61,401 nucleotides of DNA from Lacrimispora amygdalina (lineage in GTDB: Bacteria > Bacillota > Clostridia > Lachnospirales > Lachnospiraceae), in the NCBI RefSeq assembly GCF_003432035.1, contig NZ_QOHO01000075.1, forward strand, positions 1 through 61,401. Direction: 5' to 3'. A program made the position numbers and the translations under genes. Shown here piece by piece: positions 19,395-28,346 of the stretch. Every line of letters starts with the position of its first letter. Position 1 is the first letter of the stretch. The notes beneath the pieces are model-generated. The model saw only the letters and a program-made list of their open reading frames with translations. It was not told where the DNA came from and ran no database searches.

Positions 19395-20255
19395 CTAAAC
19401 ATCATTTTCTTTCTTTGATTTTTTATATTGCAGAGGCGATAATCCAGTATATTTTTTAAACACACGGTCAAAGTAGGACAGCCGTTCATAACCCAGTTTC
19501 CGGGATATATCTTCCATGGACAGATCATCATCAAGAAGCAGAATTCTGGCATGATCGACTCTCTGGCAGTTGATGAATTCATTGACAGTAAAATTAGTTA
19601 CTTCTTTGAAAATCCGGCTCAAATAGCTTTTATCTAAATAAAAAATTTTAGAAAGATCCTCCAGACCAAAGATTTCTGAATAATGAATCATAATATACTG
19701 TATAATTTCTGCAACTTTTACATAGCGCATCATTTTTCTTTTTGGCATATAATAGACTTCCGGTTTACTTCCGGCACCATTTAAGATCATGAGAAATATG
19801 GATATCAGTTGGTTCTTTACCTCTGAAGCACCAAAGATTTTCTGATTTTTCAGTGAAGATTCCATCCGGAATAATTTTTTTTCCAGAATGTTCTGCTGTT
19901 TTTCATCTAACTGGAGAACACCGTGATTATTCTGAAAAAATTCCAGAAGGTTAAGTTCCATTGCATTGCCTGCGAGACGAAGCCAGGACTCTTCCAGTTC
20001 AATCAGAATCCGCTCATGATAGTTTCCACCTATTACATTGGTAAAAGGGATCAGTTTTTTATCAATAAAGGTCAATGTGCCTTTTCCCATACGGTAGCTG
20101 TGGTTACCATAATAAAAAAAACGCTCTCCATTTAGTATATAATAAATCTGATATTCATTTTTATAAAATCCTATGGTTTCAGCAAGATCGCAGTCTCTTA
20201 ATACATGGCTGATACCGATGCCCTGACATTTTCCTGTGAAAATAACCTCTTTCAT
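19395..20255 (-). CDS. AraC family transcriptional regulator
   Basis: The 286-residue protein has an N-terminal cupin-like sensing half (about 1-150). A C-terminal double helix-turn-helix follows (DLSKIFYLDKSYLSRIFKEV and SMEDISRKLGYERLSYFDRVFKKYTG). Its start overlaps the stop of the GH43 gene (ATGA), so the two are translationally coupled. It most likely activates the downstream ABC transporter/glycosidase genes in response to the imported sugar. Confidence 0.9.
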   Translation of the reverse strand: MKEVIFTGKCQGIGISHVLRDCDLAETIGFYKNEYQIYYILNGERFFYYGNHSYRMGKGTLTFIDKKLIPFTNVIGGNYHERILIELEESWLRLAGNAMELNLLEFFQNNHGVLQLDEKQQNILEKKLFRMESSLKNQKIFGASEVKNQLISIFLMILNGAGSKPEVYYMPKRKMMRYVKVAEIIQYIMIHYSEIFGLEDLSKIFYLDKSYLSRIFKEVTNFTVNEFINCQRVDHARILLLDDDLSMEDISRKLGYERLSYFDRVFKKYTGLSPLQYKKSKKENDV

Positions 20256-21136
20256 CGATATAATCCTTTAACTATTAAAGTGTTGTCCTCTTCTTTCAGA
20301 CTATAGAAAACAGGGTGCTCCTTTCTGTGCTCATTAGGTGTATGAAGGGTGAGGATGAGTTTCCCCTTTTTGTCTTTAAAGATCATGCCATGGCCGCCGT
20401 CTTTTTCAAAAAGCAGAGTTTCCTGCTGTATCCAGTTTCCGGTAATATCTCCATTATCAGAATAAGCGATGGCCTGGGTGTATCCTTCTTTTCCAAAACT
20501 TGACCACAGCATAAGAAGACGGCCGTTATCAGTCCGGTGAAGGAAAGGACCATCGGTGACATAATGTTTACCGGGCCTGTTTTTATTTTCGATTGTCACT
20601 ACCCAGCTTTTTGCCTCAGAGGCATGAAAAAGAAGTTCTGGTTCTGATATGGCATGACTTAAATCGCTGCTTAACTTTACTGCGCAGATGGATCCGTCAG
20701 ATATCTGAACCCACTCATGTACAAAAACCATGTAGGGAGTTCCATCAGGGTTTACATAAAATGTTCCGTCAATGCATTCCCAATCTTTCGGAGTGATCTG
20801 TTTCTGACTGTGTAAGGTGAACGGTCCAAGAGGATGGTCTGCTTTTAATATGGCAGTTCCGCCATAATTTTTAGTGTCTTTAAATGTGGCAAACATATAA
20901 TAAAAGTCTTTATAACGGTGAACTTCGGGTGCCCAGCAGTTTTTATCGGCAAAAAAATTCTCCGGTTTATGAAAAACTTCATGGGGGCCATCCCAGTTAA
21001 TTAAGTCTGTGCTGGTATAGCAGTCAAAGCCGGTAGCGGCCATCCAGCAGGTTTCTGCCCTGGTTCCGTACATATAATAGATACCGTCGGACAGCAGTAC
21101 ATAAGGATCTCTGATGTTGATTTGTTCACTTTTCAT
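20252..21136 (-). CDS. Family 43 glycoside hydrolase (five-bladed propeller)
   Basis: The 294-residue protein lacks a signal peptide, so it acts in the cytosol on imported oligosaccharides. The propeller motifs are visible: RDPYVLL (base Asp10), NCWAPEVHRY (about 67-75) and ECIDGTFYV (Asp123). Where many GH43 enzymes have a Glu in an EGP motif as general acid, this one reads VTDGPF (Asp195), perhaps a subfamily trait. Activity on arabinosyl or xylosyl linkages is typical of the family, not proven here. It is the first gene of the head-on carbohydrate cluster. Confidence 0.82.
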   Translation of the reverse strand: MKSEQINIRDPYVLLSDGIYYMYGTRAETCWMAATGFDCYTSTDLINWDGPHEVFHKPENFFADKNCWAPEVHRYKDFYYMFATFKDTKNYGGTAILKADHPLGPFTLHSQKQITPKDWECIDGTFYVNPDGTPYMVFVHEWVQISDGSICAVKLSSDLSHAISEPELLFHASEAKSWVVTIENKNRPGKHYVTDGPFLHRTDNGRLLMLWSSFGKEGYTQAIAYSDNGDITGNWIQQETLLFEKDGGHGMIFKDKKGKLILTLHTPNEHRKEHPVFYSLKEEDNTLIVKGLYR

Positions 21137-21265
21137 TGTAATAACCCATCCTTTTTTTATATTTGGTTCTTCCCTTCCGGGAAATTATATAGTTTTATTT
21201 ATTATACTGTATAAACAGGGAATGTGGAAATTATTAGCAGTCAAATGAAAACTTATATTTTTCCC
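21137..21265. promoter_or_regulatory. Divergent region between GH43 and rpmH
   Basis: The minus-strand side contains a TATAAT preceded by a poor -35 (TTCCAC), as expected for an AraC-activated promoter. The plus-strand side leads into the strong rpmH promoter. I see no further structure. Confidence 0.4.
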
Positions 21266-21294
21266 TTGACGAACCATGCTTTGTTCTATATAAT
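21266..21294 (+). promoter_or_regulatory. Promoter of rpmH-rnpA block
   Basis: TTGACG (21266-21271) and TATAAT (21289-21294) are separated by 17 bases, about 90 bases before rpmH. Confidence 0.8.
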
Positions 21295-21383
21295 TGATAT
21301 GATGTTTAATTAAAATAGTCTCAATATGTTTCATCATATTGCCTATGATAAGCTATTGTAACAAGAGGAGGTGTCCGTAGATT

Positions 21384-21518
21384 ATGAAAATGACGTTCCA
21401 GCCAAAAAAGAGACAAAGATCAAAAGTTCATGGTTTCAGAGCCAGAATGAGCACTCCAGGCGGAAGAAAAGTTTTAGCTGCCAGAAGAGCAAAAGGAAGA
21501 GCAAAATTATCAGCTTAA
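21384..21518 (+). CDS. rpmH: Ribosomal protein L34
   Basis: This 44-residue, Arg/Lys-rich protein begins [18 protein letters not shown] and ends GRAKLSA, the standard L34 sequence of the large ribosomal subunit. AGGAGG lies 12 bases upstream of the ATG. It is the first gene of the rpmH-rnpA-yidD-yidC-khpB block. In many Firmicutes it directly adjoins dnaA; here it is 7.9 kb away. Confidence 0.98.
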   Translation: MKMTFQPKKRQRSKVHGFRARMSTPGGRKVLAARRAKGRAKLSA

Positions 21519-21525
21519 TGGACCA

Positions 21526-21555
21526 GGCCGCAAGTAATTGTGGCCTTTTCTTTTC
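21526..21555 (+). terminator. Hairpin between rpmH and rnpA (partial terminator)
   Basis: GGCCGCAA pairs with TTGTGGCC around a GTAA loop and is followed by TTTTCTTTTC. It probably attenuates transcription after rpmH, lowering rnpA relative to L34, a common arrangement. Confidence 0.65.
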
Positions 21556-21590
21556 TCAAATTCCAGAAAAACGGAAAAGGAAAGAGTTGA

Positions 21591-21938
21591 ATGAAACATT
21601 TTAATTCGATTAAAAAAAACAGGGATTTCAAAGAAGTTTATCAGAGCGGTAAATCCCTTGCTAACAGACTTCTTGTCATGTATGTTTTAAAGACGGACAG
21701 GCCGGATACAAGAATCGGTATTTCGGTAAGCAAGAAGGTAGGAAACAGTGTTGTCAGGCATCATATAACCAGATTAATCAGAGAAAGCTTCAGGCTTCAT
21801 GAAGGAATGGTTGAGACAGGATTGGACATCGTGGTCGTTGTGAGAACAGCGGCAAAAGAAGAAAAATACAAGACAATCGAAAGTGCATATCTGCACTTGT
21901 GCGGACTTCATAACATTTTAAAAAAAGAATCGAAGTGA
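21591..21938 (+). CDS. rnpA: Ribonuclease P protein component
   Basis: The 115-residue basic protein assists the RNase P RNA in 5' tRNA maturation. The family core is present ([22 protein letters not shown], split at about 43-65). The usual RNR signature is replaced by a VRHHITR version. The ATG is preceded by GGAAAGAG. It sits between rpmH and yidD as in nearly all bacteria. Confidence 0.96.
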   Translation: MKHFNSIKKNRDFKEVYQSGKSLANRLLVMYVLKTDRPDTRIGISVSKKVGNSVVRHHITRLIRESFRLHEGMVETGLDIVVVVRTAAKEEKYKTIESAYLHLCGLHNILKKESK

Positions 21939-21942
21939 TCTT

Positions 21943-22158
21943 ATGGTAAAAAAAATCATGATTTTGATGATCAGGGGATATCAGAAATATTTATCACCTC
22001 TGAAGATAAGAACTCACTGTATTTACACACCTACGTGTTCTCAATACGCCATTGAGGCACTCCAAAAGTATGGTGTGTTTAAAGGTACGTTTTTGGCTTG
22101 CAAAAGAATCATTCGCTGTAATCCTTTTGCAAAAGGCGGTTATGATCCAGTTCCGTAA
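21943..22158 (+). CDS. yidD: Membrane protein insertion efficiency factor YidD
   Basis: The 71-residue protein has the family signature [20 protein letters not shown], three further conserved cysteines and the [13 protein letters not shown] ending. It aids YidC-dependent membrane insertion at the inner membrane. It starts 4 bases after rnpA with only a weak ribosome site, suggesting coupled translation. Confidence 0.95.
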   Translation: MVKKIMILMIRGYQKYLSPLKIRTHCIYTPTCSQYAIEALQKYGVFKGTFLACKRIIRCNPFAKGGYDPVP

Positions 22159-22177
22159 ATGATGAGGAGGTAGTTCA

Positions 22178-23458
22178 TTGGAATTCTTAGTACTCACTAA
22201 GGTAGGAGGCTTTCTGGGACCATTTGCAACTGTTCTGGGTGTGATCATGGATCTGCTTTTCCAGATGACCTCTGCAGTTGGAATCCAGAATATTGGTTTA
22301 TGTATCATTTTATTTACTCTCGTAACAAAGCTTTTAATGTTCCCGCTGACGTTAAAACAGCAGAAATCATCCAAGCTGATGAGCGTTATGCAGCCGGAAC
22401 TTACCGCCGTTCAGGCAAAGTATAAAGGAAAAACTGACCAGGAATCCATGAGAAGACAGAACGTGGAGATGCAGGCAGTTTATGAAAAATACGGAACATC
22501 CATGACTGGAGGCTGTGTCCAGCTGGTGATCCAGATGCCCATTCTGTTTGCTCTTTATCAGGTTATTTATCATATTCCTGCTTATGTGCAGAGTGTAAAG
22601 GCTGTTTTTGTTAATGTAGTTACTGCAATTACTTCTCTTGGAGGAGATCATGTTTCACAGCTGACACAGTTTGCGGCTGATCATAAGATTACCTTATCAA
22701 GAATCGGAGATTTAAATACCAGTAATGGAATGGTAGATTTTTTATATCAGCTGAATCCGGATCAGTGGAATGCGTTAAAGACTCTTTATCCAACCATCCA
22801 GGATACCATTACTACCAATGCTGCTCAGATTGAGCATATGAATTCTTTCCTTGGGATTAATCTGGCATCGACTCCGGCAAGTGTTATTTTTCCAACCGGA
22901 GGCGGGTTCCATTTAAGTCTTGCGCTCCTGATTCCTGTACTCGCAGGTGCGAGCCAGTGGTTCAGTACAAAGCTTATGACTGTGAATCAGCCTAAAACTG
23001 GAGCAGATGAGAATAATGCCATGGCTCAGTCCATGAAGAGCATGAATACAGTAATGCCATTAATGTCTGTATTCTTCTGTTTCACATTTGCATCTGGTAT
23101 CGGTATTTACTGGATCGCATCCAGTGTGTTCCAGATTATTCAGCAGGTTTTAATTAACCGTCATTTAAACCGTATTGATATGGATGAGATGATTAAGAGG
23201 AATCTGGATAAGGCGAATAAAAAACGTGCAAAAAAAGGTCTTCCACCTCAGCGTGTTTCTCAGAATGCTACAGCAAGCCTTAAGAATCTTCAGGCTGCCA
23301 ATGAGAAGGCAGAAGAAGAACTGAGTGCTAAAATAGAAAAAGCGAAGGAGCAGGTAAAGGCTTCCACTGATTACTATCAAAGCACAAGTTCTGATCCTAA
23401 CAGCATTTCTGCCAAGGCACGTATGGTTTCGAAGTACAATGAAAAGCACAGCAAATAG
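22178..23458 (+). CDS. yidC: Membrane protein insertase YidC/Oxa1
   Basis: This 426-residue integral membrane protein folds and inserts membrane proteins with or without Sec. It has the IILFTLVTKLLMFPLTLKQQ helix, a charged hairpin loop, and later helices (QLVIQMPILFALYQVIY; PVLAGASQWFSTKLM; GIGIYWIASSVFQIIQQ). A basic, coiled C-terminal tail ends it. No lipobox is seen, unlike the Bacillus SpoIIIJ form. The start codon is TTG, 7 bases after GAGGAGG. A ~100-residue insertion (about 150-225) separates the first and second conserved helices. Confidence 0.95.
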   Translation: MEFLVLTKVGGFLGPFATVLGVIMDLLFQMTSAVGIQNIGLCIILFTLVTKLLMFPLTLKQQKSSKLMSVMQPELTAVQAKYKGKTDQESMRRQNVEMQAVYEKYGTSMTGGCVQLVIQMPILFALYQVIYHIPAYVQSVKAVFVNVVTAITSLGGDHVSQLTQFAADHKITLSRIGDLNTSNGMVDFLYQLNPDQWNALKTLYPTIQDTITTNAAQIEHMNSFLGINLASTPASVIFPTGGGFHLSLALLIPVLAGASQWFSTKLMTVNQPKTGADENNAMAQSMKSMNTVMPLMSVFFCFTFASGIGIYWIASSVFQIIQQVLINRHLNRIDMDEMIKRNLDKANKKRAKKGLPPQRVSQNATASLKNLQAANEKAEEELSAKIEKAKEQVKASTDYYQSTSSDPNSISAKARMVSKYNEKHSK

Positions 23459-23470
23459 GAGGGGTGACCT

Positions 23471-24136
23471 ATGGATATGATTACAGTTTCAGCAAAGACC
23501 GTTGATGAAGCGATTACAAAAGCATTAATCCAACTGGAGACAACCAGTGATAAACTGGAGTATGAGATTGTTGATAAAGGAAGTAATGGTATTCTGGGAT
23601 TTATCGGTTCAAAGCCTGCTGTCATCCGCGCAAGGAAGAAAGAAACCTTGGAGGACATGGCAATAACCTTTCTTTCCGATGTATTTGGTGCAATGAATAT
23701 AAGTGTTTCCATGGAAGCAGCATTTGATGAGGGTGAACGTGAACTCTCCATCAATATGTCAGGCGATGACATGGGAATTCTGATTGGAAAAAGAGGACAG
23801 ACTCTGGATTCTCTGCAGTATCTGGTAAGTCTTGTTGTAAATAAGGAAAGCGAAGATTATATTCGTGTGAAACTGGATACGGAAAACTACAGAGAGCGGA
23901 GAAAAGAGACTCTGGAAACGCTGGCTAAGAACATTGCTTACAAAGTAAAGCGTACCAGAAGACCGGTTTCTCTGGAGCCTATGAATCCGTATGAGAGAAG
24001 AATTATTCATTCTGCACTTCAGAATGACAAATTTGTTGTTACAAGAAGTGATGGGGAAGAACCATTCAGACATGTGGTAATATCCTTGAAAAAGGAACAT
24101 ATAAAAAAAGAGCGGTATCAGGATAGAGATAAATAG
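23471..24136 (+). CDS. khpB: RNA-binding protein KhpB (Jag/EloR)
   Basis: The 221-residue protein has an N-terminal Jag domain, a KH domain (DMGILIGKRGQTLDSLQYLV, about 100-119) and an R3H domain (NPYERRIIHSALQ). It binds RNA and is linked to cell elongation and division in Firmicutes. It follows yidC by 12 bases with AGGAGGGGTG upstream. A hairpin follows the gene. Confidence 0.95.
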   Translation: MDMITVSAKTVDEAITKALIQLETTSDKLEYEIVDKGSNGILGFIGSKPAVIRARKKETLEDMAITFLSDVFGAMNISVSMEAAFDEGERELSINMSGDDMGILIGKRGQTLDSLQYLVSLVVNKESEDYIRVKLDTENYRERRKETLETLAKNIAYKVKRTRRPVSLEPMNPYERRIIHSALQNDKFVVTRSDGEEPFRHVVISLKKEHIKKERYQDRDK

Positions 24137-24150
24137 TCAAACAACAATGA

Positions 24151-24190
24151 GGGGTTGGGGCTGTCGGAAGGCACCCTCAACCCTTTTCTC
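24151..24190 (+). terminator. Terminator/attenuator between khpB and mnmE
   Basis: GGGTTGGGG pairs with CCCTCAACCC (one bulged T) and is followed by TTTTCTC. mnmE lies 40 bases further, so some readthrough or a separate promoter is expected. Confidence 0.6.
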
Positions 24191-24229
24191 ACGCCGGTAT
24201 ATTGACTGGCGCTAAACAGGTGACAGAAT

Positions 24230-25609
24230 ATGAAGATGAATACAATAGCGGCTATTGCCACAGCGATGTCCAGTTCCGGAATCGGAATTGTAAGAATCAG
24301 CGGCGAGGAGTCATTTCAGATTATAGACAGGGTTTTTAAGGGGAAAGGAAAACGGGTTAAAAAGCTTTCTGATGAAAAATCCCACACGATTCATTATGGG
24401 TTTATCTATGATGGAGAAGAACTGATTGATGAGGTTCTGGTATTATTAATGAGAGGACCAGGCAGTTATACCGGAGAGGATACGGTTGAGATTGACTGTC
24501 ATGGAGGCGTACTGGTTACAAAAAGGATACTGGAGACAGTATTAAAGTATGGAGCAAGACCGGCTGAGCCGGGGGAATTTACAAAAAGGGCATTTTTAAG
24601 CGGAAGGATCGATTTAACTCAGGCAGAAGCTGTCATTGATGTAATTAATGCAAAAAACCAGTATGCTTTGAAATCTTCAGTCAGTCAGCTGGAGGGAGCT
24701 GTTTCCAAGCGTGTCCGCGCATTGAGAGATACTATTATTTATCATATTGCATTTATTGAATCGGCACTTGATGATCCGGAGCATATATCTCTGGATGGTT
24801 ATCAGGAATCTCTTCTTCATGCAATGGAACCTTTAAAAGAAGAGTTAAAACGTCTCATCAAATCTTCTGAGAATGGGAGAGTACTTTCCGAAGGGATCGA
24901 GACGGTCATATTGGGTAAACCCAATGCTGGTAAATCGTCTCTGCTTAATGTTCTTGTAGGCGAGGAGCGTGCCATCGTTACAGATATTGCGGGTACGACC
25001 CGTGATACATTAAAGGAGCAGATCATGCTTGAGAATCTGAGCCTGAATATGATAGATACTGCCGGAATCCGTGATACAGAGGATGTAGTGGAAAAGATAG
25101 GGGTTGAAAAGGCCAGACAGGCGGCAGAAGGTGCGGATCTAATCATCTATGTGGTGGATGGTTCCTGCCCGCTTGATGAGAATGATGATGAGATATTATC
25201 ATTTATCGACGATAGAAAAGCAGTTATAGTTTTAAATAAGTCAGATTTGTCCATGGTGGTGACACCGGATCTGATAAGCAAAAGAACCAGTCATAAGGTG
25301 ATAACGATTTCTGCCAGAAACCGCTCAGGGATAGAAGAGCTGGAGCATGAAATTAAGACGATGTTTTATGAGGGTGAAATTGATTTTAATGACCAGGTTT
25401 ATATCACGAATGTCAGACAGAAAAATGCACTTGAGGAAGCTTTAAAAAGTCTTGGTATGGTAGAACAAAGCATAAATGATGGAATGGCTGAGGACTTCTA
25501 TTCCATTGACCTGATGGATGCGTATGAACAGCTTGGAATCATTCTTGGAGAGTCAGTAGAGGATGATCTGGTCAATGAAATATTCAGCAAATTCTGTATG
25601 GGAAAGTAA
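24230..25609 (+). CDS. mnmE: tRNA modification GTPase MnmE
   Basis: With MnmG, this 459-residue GTPase builds the carboxymethylaminomethyl group on wobble uridine U34. The N-terminal folate-binding domain is followed by a helical domain and a G domain. The G domain has P-loop GKPNAGKSS, switch region [17 protein letters not shown] and NKSD. The C-terminal catalytic Cys motif reads CMGK instead of the common CIGK. AGGTGA precedes the ATG. Confidence 0.97.
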   Translation: MKMNTIAAIATAMSSSGIGIVRISGEESFQIIDRVFKGKGKRVKKLSDEKSHTIHYGFIYDGEELIDEVLVLLMRGPGSYTGEDTVEIDCHGGVLVTKRILETVLKYGARPAEPGEFTKRAFLSGRIDLTQAEAVIDVINAKNQYALKSSVSQLEGAVSKRVRALRDTIIYHIAFIESALDDPEHISLDGYQESLLHAMEPLKEELKRLIKSSENGRVLSEGIETVILGKPNAGKSSLLNVLVGEERAIVTDIAGTTRDTLKEQIMLENLSLNMIDTAGIRDTEDVVEKIGVEKARQAAEGADLIIYVVDGSCPLDENDDEILSFIDDRKAVIVLNKSDLSMVVTPDLISKRTSHKVITISARNRSGIEELEHEIKTMFYEGEIDFNDQVYITNVRQKNALEEALKSLGMVEQSINDGMAEDFYSIDLMDAYEQLGIILGESVEDDLVNEIFSKFCMGK

Positions 25610-25632
25610 CGATCAGAAAAGAGGAGATAAAA

Positions 25633-27534
25633 ATGCAGTATTTAGAGGAGTCTTATGATGTTGTAGTAGTCGGCGCTGGTCACGCCGGCTGTGAGGCAGC
25701 CCTGGCATGTGCCAGACTGGGCCTTGAGACGATTATGTTTACTGTCAGTGTGGACAGTATTGCCCTGATGCCCTGTAATCCGAATATCGGAGGGAGTTCA
25801 AAAGGCCACCTGGTAAGAGAACTGGATGCGTTAGGCGGAGAGATGGGAAAAAACATTGACAAGACCTTTATTCAGTCAAAAATGCTTAACCAGTCCAAGG
25901 GTCCAGCTGTTCATTCTTTAAGGGCACAGGCGGATAAACAGGACTATTCCAGATCCATGAGAAGGGTTCTGGAGAACACAGATCATCTGACCATTAGACA
26001 GGCAGAGGTATCGGAAATTATAACTGAGAATGGTATACTGACAGGAGTTAAGACTTATTCCGGAGCCGTTTACCGCTGCAAGGCCGCTGTACTTGCAACT
26101 GGTACCTATTTAAGAGCCAGATGTATTTACGGTGATGTAAGCAATTATACAGGTCCCAATGGACTCCAGGCTGCCAATCACTTAACAGACTCCTTAAAGG
26201 CTAATGGGATTGAAATGCGGCGTTTTAAAACGGGTACTCCTGCAAGAGTGGACAAGAGAAGTATTGATTTTTCTAAAATGGAAGAACAGCTGGGTGATGA
26301 GAGAGTAGTGCCGTTCTCCTTTTCTACAGACCCCGGATCCATCCAGAAGGAGCAGATTTCCTGCTGGCTTACTTATACGAACAACAGCACTCATGAAATT
26401 ATCAGGAATAATCTGGACCGTTCTCCGCTGTATTCTGGTGCAATTGAGGGTACAGGGCCAAGATACTGCCCATCTATTGAGGACAAGGTAGTAAAGTTTC
26501 CGGATAAAGACCGTCATCAGGTTTTTGTTGAGCCAGAGGGACTTTATACCAATGAGATGTATTTGGGAGGAATGTCAAGTTCTCTTCCTGAGGACGTTCA
26601 GTATGCCATGTATAGAACAGTTCCTGGACTTGAGAATGTTAAGATTGTGAGAAATGCTTACGCAATCGAATATGACTGTATCAATTCCAGGCAGCTGAAT
26701 GCCACTTTGGAATTTAAGGCTGTAAGCGGGTTATTCAGCGGAGGTCAGTTTAACGGAAGTTCCGGCTATGAAGAGGCAGCGGTACAGGGATTTATGGCGG
26801 GGGTTAATGCTGCCATGAAGATTTTGGGAAGAGAACCGGTTGTATTAGATCGTTCTCAGGCATATATAGGAGTCCTGATTGATGATCTGGTAACGAAGGA
26901 AAACTTAGAGCCATATCGGATGATGACCTCCAGAGCAGAATACAGGCTTTTACTCCGTCAGGATAATGCAGATCTTCGTCTGATGGGAATCGGACATAAA
27001 ATTGGTCTTGTCAGTGAGGAACGGTATGAGAAGCTGATAAAGAAAGAACAGGCTATTGATTCAGAAATCAGGCGTTTGGAATCAACAAATATCGGAGCAT
27101 CCGGAGTGGTTCAGGAATTTTTAGAAAAGCACGGGAGCACGCCTCTAAAAACAGGAACAACATTGGCTGAGCTGGTGCGCAGACCAGAACTTGATTATGT
27201 TATGTTAACTGATATTGATGAAAAACGTGTTCCTCTTCCTGTAGATGTGATGGAGCAGGTAGATATCAATATCAAGTATGAAGGGTATATACGCAGACAG
27301 AAGCAGCAGGTGGCACAATATAAGAAGCTGGAAAACAGAAAGCTGCAGTCGGAATTTGATTATGGGGAAGTAAAAGGATTGAGAAGAGAAGCCATTCAGA
27401 AGCTGAATTTATATAAACCCATGTCTATAGGCCAGGCTTCCAGAATATCAGGCGTTTCTCCTGCAGATATCTCTGTACTTCTTGTTTACTTAGAACAGAT
27501 GAAGTATCATAAAAACGTGGATCAGAAGGAGTGA
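25633..27534 (+). CDS. mnmG: tRNA U34 carboxymethylaminomethyl synthesis enzyme MnmG (GidA)
   Basis: The 633-residue FAD-dependent partner of MnmE starts with the dinucleotide-binding motif [13 protein letters not shown]. It also has [25 protein letters not shown] and the C-terminal [17 protein letters not shown]. The length is typical. GAGGAG precedes the ATG. It is followed by rsmG 10 bases downstream, the usual gidA-gidB pair. Confidence 0.98.
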   Translation: MQYLEESYDVVVVGAGHAGCEAALACARLGLETIMFTVSVDSIALMPCNPNIGGSSKGHLVRELDALGGEMGKNIDKTFIQSKMLNQSKGPAVHSLRAQADKQDYSRSMRRVLENTDHLTIRQAEVSEIITENGILTGVKTYSGAVYRCKAAVLATGTYLRARCIYGDVSNYTGPNGLQAANHLTDSLKANGIEMRRFKTGTPARVDKRSIDFSKMEEQLGDERVVPFSFSTDPGSIQKEQISCWLTYTNNSTHEIIRNNLDRSPLYSGAIEGTGPRYCPSIEDKVVKFPDKDRHQVFVEPEGLYTNEMYLGGMSSSLPEDVQYAMYRTVPGLENVKIVRNAYAIEYDCINSRQLNATLEFKAVSGLFSGGQFNGSSGYEEAAVQGFMAGVNAAMKILGREPVVLDRSQAYIGVLIDDLVTKENLEPYRMMTSRAEYRLLLRQDNADLRLMGIGHKIGLVSEERYEKLIKKEQAIDSEIRRLESTNIGASGVVQEFLEKHGSTPLKTGTTLAELVRRPELDYVMLTDIDEKRVPLPVDVMEQVDINIKYEGYIRRQKQQVAQYKKLENRKLQSEFDYGEVKGLRREAIQKLNLYKPMSIGQASRISGVSPADISVLLVYLEQMKYHKNVDQKE

Positions 27535-27544
27535 GGAAGATAAC

Positions 27545-28276
27545 ATGACAGAAGCTTTTTATGAGAAGTTTCAAAGTGAATTGAATTTATTATCTATTAA
27601 TTTGGAAAAAAATAAATTAGATCAATTTTATAAATATTTTGAACTATTAGTTGAATGGAACAAAGTGATGAATCTCACTGCAATAACCGAGATGGATGAA
27701 GTAATAACAAAACATTTCGTTGACAGTTTGTCTCTTATTAAAATTGTAAATGATCTTGATACAAAATCTTACAATATAATTGACGTAGGGACGGGAGCGG
27801 GATTTCCCGGAATACCTTTAAAAATAGCATTTCCCCAACTTAATATTACTTTAATGGATTCTTTGAATAAACGGATAAATTTTCTAAATGAAATCATAGA
27901 AAAATTGGGTTTAGAAGATATTTGCGCCATTCATGGAAGAGCAGAAGATTTGGGCAGAGATGTGAAACACAGAGAGCAATATGATCTCTGTGTTTCACGG
28001 GCAGTTGCAAATTTAAGCATTCTATCGGAGTATTGTATGCCATTTGTAAAAGTAGGTGGCTGTTTTATACCTTACAAGTCTGGTAAGATAGATGAGGAGT
28101 TAACAGAAGCAAAGCATGCAGTTTTTTTGCTAAGCGGAAAAATTGAAAAAACAGAACGTTTTTTACTGCCGGGTACAGAAGCAGAGAGATCATTGATACA
28201 AGTCGTAAAAACAAACGGGATTCCTAAGAAATATCCGAGAAAGGCTGGATTACCTTCGAAAGAACCGTTAAAGTAA
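27545..28276 (+). CDS. rsmG: 16S rRNA (guanine527-N7)-methyltransferase RsmG
   Basis: The 243-residue SAM-dependent methylase has the motif I loop IIDVGTGAGFPGIPLKI and the VSRAVANLSIL region. It modifies G527 of 16S rRNA. GAGGAAG precedes the ATG. By eye its codons are more A/T-ending than those of mnmG just upstream (long runs of AAA/TTA/ATT), and this lower-GC character continues into the next gene. Two parS-type sites lie immediately after the stop. Confidence 0.96.
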   Translation: MTEAFYEKFQSELNLLSINLEKNKLDQFYKYFELLVEWNKVMNLTAITEMDEVITKHFVDSLSLIKIVNDLDTKSYNIIDVGTGAGFPGIPLKIAFPQLNITLMDSLNKRINFLNEIIEKLGLEDICAIHGRAEDLGRDVKHREQYDLCVSRAVANLSILSEYCMPFVKVGGCFIPYKSGKIDEELTEAKHAVFLLSGKIEKTERFLLPGTEAERSLIQVVKTNGIPKKYPRKAGLPSKEPLK

Positions 28277-28278
28277 AA

Positions 28279-28294
28279 TGTTTCACGTGGAACA
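28279..28294. promoter_or_regulatory. parS site (one mismatch)
   Basis: TGTTTCACGTGGAACA matches the ParB-binding consensus TGTTTCACGTGAAACA at 15 of 16 positions. It starts 2 bases after the rsmG stop. Confidence 0.9.
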
Positions 28295-28325
28295 TCCAAG
28301 AGATTAGTAATAACCTCTGTAGGAA

Positions 28326-28341
28326 TGTTTCACGTGAAACA
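28326..28341. promoter_or_regulatory. parS site (perfect)
   Basis: TGTTTCACGTGAAACA is the exact 16-bp consensus. It is followed by a T-run, so it could also act as a terminator hairpin for rsmG. Confidence 0.95.
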
Positions 28342-28346
28342 TTTTT

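Noticed and set aside
28326-28346. Hairpin after rsmG as a plain terminator
   Set aside because: The stem is an exact parS site and recurs at two other positions without T-runs, so its main role is ParB binding. A terminator role may be secondary.
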